Assembly (NCBI GenBank): GCA_900169235.1
Contig: FWCC01000048.1
Location: 124,001-188,000, forward strand
Direction: 5' to 3'
DNA length: 64,000 nucleotides
Source: Zarea fungicola
Lineage: Eukaryota > Ascomycota > Sordariomycetes > Hypocreales > Cordycipitaceae
The position numbers and the translations under genes are program-made. Positions 35,347-44,827 of this stretch are shown here, piece after piece. The notes beneath the pieces were generated by a model, which searched no databases, was not told where the DNA came from, and saw nothing but the letters and a program-made list of their open reading frames with translations. Position 1 is the stretch's first letter. Each line of letters opens with the position of its first letter.

Positions 35347-35872
35347 AAAAAAGGAGTAAAATCTATTGTCAATTTTTTCGAATGTATAATCGGTATACAA
35401 TTCTTCTCAATACATTTTATGAGCAATTGGAGGATGCTTCGTAGCCAAACGTTTCACTGCCAAAACGGTACAAGCAGCCCAAGGTGAGGCTAGGAAGCTG
35501 GAGCCTAGACCGCTGACTGCGCAGGGATTGGAGAGCTCCAAACCTTTTGTTCAACCCGAATCTCATTCTGCCAAAAACGAAATCATCGCGTACCGCAACG
35601 CGCAACCACATTTTGGAGCCGACTTCCGGCGCTGGGTTTGGATTGCTTTTATCCTTTCGAGATACCCTTGCGCTCTGGATATTTTTACAACTTTCTAAAA
35701 ATCTTTTTGTTGCTTCAGGACTCGCAGCCGACGGTCCTGGTTGCTCGTCCAGCAAACAACAAAGGAATAAAAAACAGCTGCACTGGCGAATCTTCAACCA
35801 GCCCATGTGCCACAACATCGGGTGTCGATATCGAAGCATCTTGAAAAATTCTCGTACAAGACACTTGAAAAG
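34863..35872. other. Divergent promoter region PUP1/NUP159
   Basis: There are 1 kb without a supported gene. It holds an AT dinucleotide repeat (35316-35343) and otherwise ordinary sequence. Confidence 0.5.
35316..35343. repeat. (AT)14 microsatellite
   Basis: An uninterrupted alternating AT run in the PUP1/NUP159 spacer. Confidence 0.95.
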
Positions 35873-38800
35873 ATGGCATTTGGAGGTTTCTCCCAAGGCA
35901 CAATGGGTGGAGGCGGCGGCACTGGCGGTGCAGCAGTTGGCCAGGATCTGCCTACTATTCAAACAGAGGTACGAGGCTTCTATTCCCTACGTTTAACTTT
36001 CCTTATATCTTCGCATAGAAGACAACGTAATCGTCGCACGTTACTTACAATCGATATCCTAACAATTCATGTAATAGGCTCTCGGCTTCCTTTCTGTTGC
36101 AGGTGATGCCAAGGTTCGCCTCACAAATCCATGGCTCGAGCAGCCGCCCGCCACATCGTCGCTTCTCAGCATAGCCCCGAACAAAGGTCTCGCCGCCGCG
36201 GCTGGCCCCGATTTCATTGCATTTTCCACGACAGAGTCCATCCGAAAGGCCTTTGAAGCGCCCAAGAATGGTGACTCGGACGTGCGCAGCTTCGAGCCTC
36301 AGCTCAAGATCAATATGCCCATGCGCATCTCACAGCTCGCCTTCACCGCCGACGAGAACTACCTGATACTGTCTGCCGAGTCAGGCGGTGGCCTCGCTGT
36401 ATATGAGGTGCAATCGCTGCTGCAGGGCTCCACAAACTCGGCTTTTGAGCTTCCTACAAATGGCCAGTCACTCCGCGCGCTGGCGCCCAACCCGACCGCT
36501 GAGAAGGCTGAGCTGTGTGCTATCGTCACACAATCCGGAGAGCTCTTCATGGCGAATCTGCGCGAGCGGCAGGTTAGCAACTCACTCAAGTCACAGGTCA
36601 GCTGCATCAGCTGGAGTGCAAAGGGAAAACAGCTATGTGCTGGGCTAGGTGATGGCTCTATTCACCAGATAACACCAGAGGGACAAGCCAAAGCCGAGAT
36701 TCCCAAGCCTCCGACCCTGGGAAACTGTCATGTCTCCTCCCTCACTTGGCTAGAAAACAATCTTTTCCTGGCCATCCACTCTACCAACGACTCCCCACCA
36801 TCCTCAATCTACCACATCATTACCAGAGAGCAGCCCACGTCATTCCAGTACCAAAAGATAAACGACCCCGTTGAGCCCTTTGGCTCTGACAAGGTTCCAC
36901 ATCACACCATCCTCCGATTGCGGAATTTTGACCCAGATCTTCAAGATCTACTTATGGTTTCCTCCAAAGCATCTACCGAGGTTGGCCTGTTGACCCGATC
37001 AAAGAAGGCCCTTGCCAACGACCAGGCTGCAGACCAAATTACTGGCATCTTCACTACAACGGAATTACTTGATGACACAAAACGACCTACCCTTCCGATG
37101 ACTGACTCAATGGATGATTCTACGCCTATTGGTGTTTCTTTGGACTTGTCCAGCAAGGAAAAGGTATACCGTCCTATCCCATCGGATGAGGAACTAAAGG
37201 AATCGCCAAGCCCGCTTCCCGGTCTCTGGGTACTGACGCACGAAGGTGTTTTATGTGCCTGGTGGTTAGTTTATACGGATTCTATTAAGCAAGGCACCAC
37301 CTACTCTGGGCTTGCTGTTACTGGCGGTGATGCGGCGGCAACACAAATGCCAGCACAGCCTGCCAGCACTACGCCGTCAGCATCCCCATTTGCAGCCGGT
37401 AAACTGTCGAGCGCCTTTGGCTCCCAACCTACTACAGCACCTGCATTTGGCTCATCCTCTCAGATGGGCCAAAAGTCGTCACCTTGGGGATCCGTCACCG
37501 CGTCGGCCCCATCGGCGCAAACTGGTGGTGCTACATTTGGCCAGAGCAGTTTCGGAAATGCGCCATCTACGCCTGCCCCTGCCTTTGGTAAATCTACTAG
37601 TATTGGCTTCGGCCAATCGTCGCAGCTGGGTATGAGAACGTCCCCTTGGAATGCTGGAGGACACTCACCGTCAGCTTTTGGCCAGTCAAGCTTCTCCAGC
37701 TTTGCGAATAAGAACAATCAAAGTCCATTTGGAGCTGCGGCTGCTGCTAATAACAACACATCTAACTCTACAGCGCCGGCCTCTGGTGGCTTCTCAGGCT
37801 TCGCCAAGAGTGCCAGTGGTTTTGCTGCCGCGAATAACAACACTGGCACAAGCGTGTTTGGAAGTGGTGGTAGCAAACCAGTTACTAATCCATTCGCTTC
37901 GGCAACCCCAGCAGCCGAGAGTCCCTTTACGCCAAAAGACAAGTCCGGTGGCAGTGTTTTTGGCTCTACGCCCTTCAAGTTGGAGAGCTCATTCAAACCA
38001 GACCCAGCAGCAAAGGATGATTCTAACAAACCTGCAGCGTCCGGGTCATCAATGTTTGGTAGCGCCTTTGGCTCGGCACTGACTGGCGCTGGAAATGGCG
38101 CTGCCTCATCTAATACCACTGCTAAAGACGATGAGATGGGTGATGACAATGCTAAGACGCAGGCTCCTGACCCCCCCAAGTCCATCTTCGCGACTAAGGC
38201 GCCTGAAGAGTCGACAACGCCCACGACGACACCAGCACCAAATCGTTTTGGTGCTCCGTCCTCAACAACACCTGGAACTTCTCTGTTCGGGCAACCCACA
38301 AAGCTCGGCAGTCCCTTCTCTGGCGGTAGTCTGTTCGGACCCAAGAAAGACTCATCTGAACCAAAGCCACCTTCCAGTTTCTTCTCTCAAGCTCTGAACG
38401 CCCCCGAGTCCGAGCCGACTATTGTAAAGGCGGAACCCAAAGAGCAAGAAGCGCCACTGCCTCCTGACACAACTAGTAAACTACAGTATCCCCTGGGTGA
38501 GTCCTCAGCGTCTTCTGTATCATCAAGTTCCACTAGCCAACTCTTTGCTTTCACACCTCCAGCGAAAGCGAAATCTGACGAGGCCGCCCCTCTGCCTCCC
38601 TTCTCCCTTGCGCCCAAGACGACAACGGCAAAGCCTGCTGAGGACAAATCCGCAGAGGATGCACCATTGCCTCCATTCGCCTTGGCGTCGAAGAGCACAA
38701 AGCCAGCCGAAACTGCACCTCTCCCACCATTCTCTCTGCCGAAATCGACGAAGCCTGCCGAAGCTGCACCTCTCCCGCCTTTTGGTGTACCAAAAGCGAC

Positions 38801-40634
38801 AAAGCCTGCCGAAAGTGCTCCGCTACCTCCCTTTGGCGCCCCGAAGGTGACGGCGAAGGCTGCCGAACCAGCGCCACTCCCTCCTTTTGGGGTACCCAAG
38901 GCTACAAAGCCAGTCGAATCTGCCCCGCTGCCGCCATTCTCGCTAGCACCGAAGGCAACCAAACCAGACACCGCTCTACCATCTGCTGAAGGCTCCGTTT
39001 TTAAGTCGACTAAGCAATCTGGACCAACACCTGTCTTTGTGGCCCCGTCCGGTCCACCTAGCTTCACAGATAGTGACGTGGATGAGGACGATGAGGACGA
39101 AGAGGGCGAGGGAGAGGAGGAGGATGACGATGAGGAAGGATCGGAAGGTAGTGGTGTCGATGTTGCCAAGGATCTCAGCCCAAGCACTACTGGTCTTGTG
39201 CAGACTCCAGGTCTTACACCGCAGAGCTCCTTTGGCGCCATGTTGAGTACGACCCCGGCAACAGCACGCCCTGAACAGACAACTGGTAGACCGCTATTCG
39301 GTGAAGTGTCTCGTACCGCTCCGCTCTTTGGCAAGCCCAAGAACGAAGCAAGTCCTCGGTCGCCCAGTCCCCTGCGTGGCGCAATTCCAAACCGTGTAAT
39401 GCGGTCAGAGGCAACAAGATCAGTTAGTGCACCGGGCATGGCCTCGCAGATTCTGGGGCACAAGAGCACGCAATCGCATCTGGCTCAATCCATCACCAGC
39501 CGCCAGCAAGAGAGCAGCGACCCATTCCTATTACATAATCGCAAGCTGCGGGAGCAACAAGAGGCCGCCGAGGCAAAACCTCTGGTGGACAAGGAGGACG
39601 AAGAGATTCAAAAGATTCTTTCCTCAGAGGTCGAACCCTCGCTAGAACTGGACGAATTCATCGCACATTCGAATGTTGCTCCTCCAGCTGAGGACAGCAT
39701 TCCGGCCCAAGTGGAAGCCGTCTATCGCGATATTAATTCCATGATTGATACCCTCGGTCTAAATGCTAGAGCCGTCAAGGCATTCACCCAGGGCCATAGT
39801 GAGAGTCGCAGTGACCCGAAGCGCAGCATGGAGGATCTTGAAATCGCCGATGACTGGGTCCTGTGTGAGACAGACGACCTTGAGGACGTCTTGTCCGGGG
39901 AGCTCCACGCCGATCTTGAGCATGCACGGGTGCAAGATCTCACTGAAAAGCTCGAGGCCTGCCGAGAGCTAACGAGGGACTTGCATAGGCTGCGTGCCAA
40001 GCAGGAGGACCTGAAGAGAGTCATTGTGGCTCGCATGGACCCTGACCAGGCCGATGTTGTGCGGTCACTGCCACTTAGCGCGGAACAGGCAGCGCAACAA
40101 AACGAGCTGAGGCGCGAGTACACAAGCTTCACCAAGCTATTGTCAGAAGCTGAAGAGGCTCTCACACTACTCAAAGCGCGTATCGCCTCGACTTCTGGCG
40201 CCTCTGGCAAGGGCTCCTCCACTGTGCCTACAGTTGATGCCGTGATCCGCACTATTACCAAGATGACGACAATGGTGGAGCGGCGCAGCGGCGATGTTGA
40301 CGTACTAGAGACGCAACTACGGAAGATGAAGCTCAGCTCTGGTAGCCGCGAAGGCTCCCCGATGATGACACCCCAGGCGCGACGCAGCCGCATGATGTCA
40401 CCAGAATCCACGCCATCGCGAACACTGCGCCAGAGCATTTCGTCGAATGGAGGGCTACTTTTTGGCCAATCGGTACGTGCTACGCCACCACGAAAGAAGG
40501 TCAGTGGTTTCAGTCAAGAAGAAAAGGGTGATTTGATGGACAAGAGAGCCAGAAGAAAGGCAGTTTTGGAAAAGCTCAAGGGCAGCGTTGAGAACCGCGG
40601 AGTTCACGTTTGGAACATGGAGAGTGTTGAATAA
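35873..40634 (+). CDS. NUP159: Nucleoporin Nup159 (Nup214 orthologue)
   Basis: Nup159 sits on the cytoplasmic face of the nuclear pore and docks the helicase Dbp5 for mRNA export. Exons are 35873-35968 and 36078-40634 (109-nt intron), giving 1550 aa. Residues about 30-450 form the N-terminal beta-propeller (LTNPWLEQPP, MRISQLAFTADENYLILSAES, GLWVLTHEGVLCAWW). An FG region follows (about 480-800; FGS, SAFG, FGQSSFG types). Residues about 867-1003 are an array of seven APLPPF units. Then come an acidic patch (about 1030-1055) and a C-terminal coiled-coil region (about 1200-1480) that joins the Nup82 complex in homologues. The small first exon is Gly-rich. The array lies where yeast Nup159 has its dynein light chain-binding segment. 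Confidence 0.95.
38580..38985 (+). repeat. APLPPF tandem repeat array within NUP159
   Basis: Seven in-frame units of mostly 17-18 codons (first ones longer) share APLPPF, then a Ser/Gly/Ala, Pro-Lys, Thr-Lys-Pro and Ala/Val-Glu. A degenerate copy (APLPPD) precedes them at about 38450. Units differ by several substitutions, so the array is not a very recent expansion. Confidence 0.9.
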
Positions 40635-40944
40635 TAAGCCGTGAAGTGGGCTCTTCACGCACTGTAGTCTAGACAATCAGATAGTACCGGCATCATAAGG
40701 CCAATTTTACGAAGGAAATTTACTCTGTACATGTACCAAATGTTTTGACGCTTTTACAAGCCGCCTAGACGGGTATCGTCACTATTATGCTGCTCGGCAA
40801 GGTGGAGCCAGCGCTAAGCCGAATTTGGCACCCCTGTCTTCTGCGGCGGCAACGACTCCAACAACTTTTTTTGGAGGGGCAGCCAAAAAATTTCCAGCTT
40901 GCCGCAACATACAGGTTCTATAGCCCATTCAAACAGATCACACC
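40635..40944. other. Short promoter region of RPC40
   Basis: The 310 bases between NUP159 stop and RPC40 start (same strand) must hold a terminator and promoter. No distinct motif is seen. Confidence 0.5.
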
Positions 40945-42266
40945 ATGGCCCCTTCACAACAAGCCGCATGGCGCAATGCGCCTAATGCAGAGGAGGTAGA
41001 ACGTCGACGAGTGAGTAATTTTCTCTCTTCTCGCATTGTGCAATCTGCATGGACAGCAAAACCAGCAGCTTAGGAATCGCTTCCGGAACATGAAAAAACA
41101 TCCGGTAGCTGGGAAAGCAGTTACCATTGCGAAAAAAACACAACGGCATAGTGTTACTAACCAGCGATTATTTTTCTCCTCATTATTAGACTGTCAATAT
41201 CAATAAAGAGACCGTTACCGATATCAGCTCCATTGAATACCCTGGCCACGTCCCCGGCGAGGATGCCGCCTTCACCATTGAGCGCTTCCAGTCCGACTTT
41301 ACCGTCAACTTTCACCAAAACGACCAGTTCCACGCCACCTTTTCCCTCATCGGTCTCGATGCCTCCCTTGCCAACGCCTTCCGCCGTATTCTCATTGCCG
41401 AGATCCCCACGCTGGCGATTGAAAACGTCTTCATCGACAACAATACCTCTGTGATCCAGGACGAGGTGCTCGCCCACCGCCTGGGCCTGATACCCTTCAA
41501 GGGCGGGCGCGAGGGCCTGCAGAGCTTTCTCAAGTGGTACAAGAAGCCCGCCGATGCCGGCGACGAGTACACGGGTGGTTTCGACTACAACACGGTCCGG
41601 CTCGAGCTCAACGTGACGTGTACGGCCAACGCCGACGCCGACCCGGACGAGGAGGACCCAACCAAGGCGTACCACCACGCGCACGTCTACGCCAAGGACA
41701 TTATCTTTGTGCCCACGGGCGACCAGGCGACGTACTTTTCTGGCGCCGACGCCATCGCCCCTGTCCACCCGGACATCCTGATCGCCAAGATGCGGCCCAA
41801 GCAGACCATCAACCTGTCCATGCACATGCACAAGGGCATCGGCGCTGACCACGCCAAGTTCTCCCCCGTCGCCACAGCCTCGTACCGCCTGCTGCCTACC
41901 ATCAAGATCCTCAAGCCCATTGTCGGCGCCGACGCGGAGAAGTTCCAGCGCTGCTTCCCGCGCGGCGTCATCGGCCTTCACAAGGTCACCAAAGCGGACG
42001 CCACGCCTGGCAGCGGCCTAGAGGACCACGTCGGCGAGCTGCGCGCCGTCGTGGAGGATGCCATGAAGGATACCGTCAGCCGCGAGTGCCTGCGCCACGC
42101 CGAGTTTGACGGCAAGGTCAAGCTCGGCCGCCGCAGGGACCACTTCATCTTTTCGATAGAGAGCACCGGCCAGTGGGACAGCGATGAACTGTTTATGGAG
42201 TCGATCAAGCACCTCAAGCTCAAGTGCCAGAAGCTGGAGAAGCAGGTTCTCAACATGGTGCGGTAA
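40945..42266 (+). CDS. RPC40: RNA polymerase I and III shared subunit AC40 (Rpc40)
   Basis: AC40 (RPAC1) is the alpha-like assembly subunit shared by RNA polymerases I and III; it pairs with AC19. Exons are 40945-41010 and 41190-42266 (179-nt intron), giving 380 aa, slightly longer than yeast. The alpha dimerisation motif is SLANAFRRILIAEIPTLAIE, followed by NTSVIQDEVLAHRLGLIP, both diagnostic. ARLxxG-like insert domain and the closing HFIFSIESTGQWDSDELF block are present. The CDS is strongly GC-rich at third positions, as expected for a highly expressed gene. It is convergent with UBA3. The ATG at 40945 gives a polar N-terminus of normal length. Confidence 0.96.
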
Positions 42267-42645
42267 AAAATTTACCCCACGGTTGTTTTCCGGTTTCTGC
42301 CTTCTTTTTGCGTCTTGCTTTTCTTTTCTGTCTATGCTTTCCCTCATTTGTTTCGGCGCAGAATTGTAAAATCTACAAGGGGTTTTTGCTTTTTCTTTTT
42401 TCTTATTTAACGATTTATATACACATCGGCATCTTGATTGTTGAAAAAGGTTCACTAGAGAATACACACTCAAAAAAAAATAAAAATCAACAACGATACC
42501 TTACCTGGTATGCTCCGGTTCACTATTTAGCTTCCAGTGGGTTTTGTGAGTAAGAAAGTTATGGGCAATCAGAAATGTCTACCCAAAATGCTCCACATCA
42601 TATGTTCTTCTATATAATTTTCTGTTTCTTCTTTTTATACTTTCT
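42267..42645. other. Convergent 3' regions of RPC40 and UBA3
   Basis: T-rich sequence, consistent with two 3' UTRs. No gene is seen. Confidence 0.55.
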
Positions 42646-44216
42646 TTACGTCGTAAACTTGAGGAAAAAGTTGAACTCTAGTGGATAGGCAGGATCGCTC
42701 ACAACAATGTGTTGGCCATTCTCCAGACCCAGCTCCGTCATCGTCTTTGCTAGGTTTGGTCGCGTTTGCTTCTCCAGGCTCACCGGGATCTGCATATACA
42801 GCGTTTTGCCCTCGGCACGGATCGAGGGCCGCTTGAGCTGCGCCTCGGGCCGCACGGCAAACGAGTCAATGACATCCTGCAGCGTGAGGCGCGGGTCGAC
42901 CTCGAGCGGCCGGGCCTCGTTGCCGCACACGGGGCAGTCGGGCTTCTTCTCGTGCTTGAACGTATATGTGTAGATGCTGTCGTTGCCCGAGTACATCATG
43001 TAGTTGTTCTCAAAGCCGAGGCACGGCGCCGCCGTGGTTGCAATCTTGAAGGCCTCGTTGCAGCACGCGGCGGCGATGATGGCGTTTGTGGAGGCAATAG
43101 CGGGGATGATGTTCTTGATGGTGCCCTGGGTGAGCGCGTAGGTGACGCCCGGGATGTTGAACTCTTGTGCGCGGGCGAGGGCCTTTTGGTAGAGCCAGGT
43201 GACGTGGACCGGGTCGTCCTTGTCGAGTGCGGGAAAGGGCTTCTCCTGGTCCCAGGCAATGACGTGCGCCCACTCGACGCAGTGCTCAGGCTGGCGTGGT
43301 ATCGACGCAATGGTGCAGAGCGGGACGGCGGCGCGCGGGGCGTGCATGTCGAGTTGGCACTCAATGCAGGATGTGATGGTAGGTAGGATGACACGGGCCT
43401 GGCCTTTGAAGCCCTCGGTGCCGCCGTCGACGAGGGGCTTAATGCAGTCGGCGTCGTCGTCTTCCTCGGCAATGGACACGAGCATGGCATTGATCCAGCG
43501 GCGCGCCTCGATGCTGTCGAGACCGCAGACAACGAGCTGAAACTGTTTGTAGAAGCTGGCATCAAAGTCTTGGATGCGAGCGTTGTGCGGGGTGATGGAG
43601 ACGCCCTTGACGCGCTGCTCGACGAAGCGTGCCGCTACCTCGGCCTTGTATTTGCCCACGTCGGACTCACGGAACAGAAATTGTCTGTTGAGGTTGGAGA
43701 TATCAATGGTATCTGTGGGCAAAGATGTGTTACTGCCATGAGGCCCTGGTCGGCTGCAACAGCCTAGGTTTGTGAAGACTCACCCATGTCTATAACGTGA
43801 ATGTCCTTGAATTTGGACATGGCGAGATTCTTGAGAATTTCACATCCCAATCCACCAGCACCACTAGATTCGCCATGTTAGTTTATGCCGGTCTTGCACA
43901 GGCCGTATGTAATCGCTACTGATACGTACATGACTCTGCGATTGGTTAGTTTCGGCCGAGATATAGTATATGCGGGATGTGTATGGCGTTGCTTACAAGA
44001 CCTTGAAGTTGCTAAACATTTGAAGACCTTGCTCCGAAACAGCTTCAGGATCCGTGTAGGGTCCTGGGGTCTTGCGTATTCTGTCAATGTACTTCCTGGT
44101 CGGATCGTGTGAGCCTCCAGATCATCTGTACAATGAATCGGTGGCGCAAGCGGCACTCTCACAACTCACCATCGAGCCGTCTCGCTCCCAGCGGAAGCTG
44201 CGATATCTGCAGCCAT
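42646..44216 (-). CDS. UBA3: NEDD8-activating enzyme E1 catalytic subunit Uba3
   Basis: Uba3 with Ula1 adenylates NEDD8/Rub1 and loads it on Ubc12 for cullin modification. Minus-strand exons are 44216-44170, 44095-43997, 43935-43930, 43863-43784 and 43712-42646, giving 432 aa. The third exon is only six bases (AGTCAT). It completes [12 protein letters not shown], the ATP-binding loop (GAGGLG at residues 52-57). [12 protein letters not shown] binds the adenylate. Cys210 in [15 protein letters not shown] is the catalytic thiol. SCIECQ and [10 protein letters not shown] hold the zinc. The C-terminal ubiquitin-fold domain ends the protein. Both introns around the microexon have an ACTAAC branch sequence 10-15 bases before AG. 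It is divergent with TEL2. Confidence 0.95.
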
Positions 44217-44827
44217 CTTATACCACGAAAGATTGATCTGAAATGTGTGGGACAAATTTATTTCGGGGCCTGTTGGTGTGTGGGCAAGGAACGCCTGAAT
44301 GCTGTGTTTGTGCAGATGCAAGACGTGAGGTGACTGAGTTTCGATTGGCGGCAGTGAGCAGTAGCCTGTACATGGCTGGTGGTGGAACCTGAGGAAGGCA
44401 GGTACTTCAGGCCGGCTGTATCAAACGGCATATACAGGCATCCGCCCAACATGATGGCCAGCCATCTTAATAATTCACAAGGCACCGTTACACCAAAATA
44501 TCTGCTATTTGGCAGTTTAATTGGTTGCATTATCATCTTCCGGATTTGATCAAACTCTGGGTCTTCATTGAATGGTACATGTCCTGCTGCGCTGCGCCGC
44601 ACAGCAATGCACTGTACCTGCAGGTAGAGAGGTGGTGGGTGGTGGGGCAGCGATTGACAAGTCTCGTCCACGTCGCGATCAAGGCAGTTCGCATTCATTA
44701 TTACTACTACATCTACTCACTTAGTACGCTTCTTGACACCAGCTTGCCTCTCCTTAATTCTGGACCGACTGCTATGCATGAATCTTAGAGAGGTCCATCT
44801 CTAGCATGGTAGAGGGTGCCGCGCACA
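44217..44827. other. Divergent promoter region UBA3/TEL2
   Basis: There are 611 bases with no supported gene. A GTG codon in frame 12 bases before the TEL2 ATG is ignored in favour of the ATG. Confidence 0.5.

Noticed and set aside
38387..39469. 360-codon minus-strand frame over NUP159
   Set aside because: It is a mirror of the repeat and acidic regions (low-complexity Ser/Gly), with no independent coding sign.
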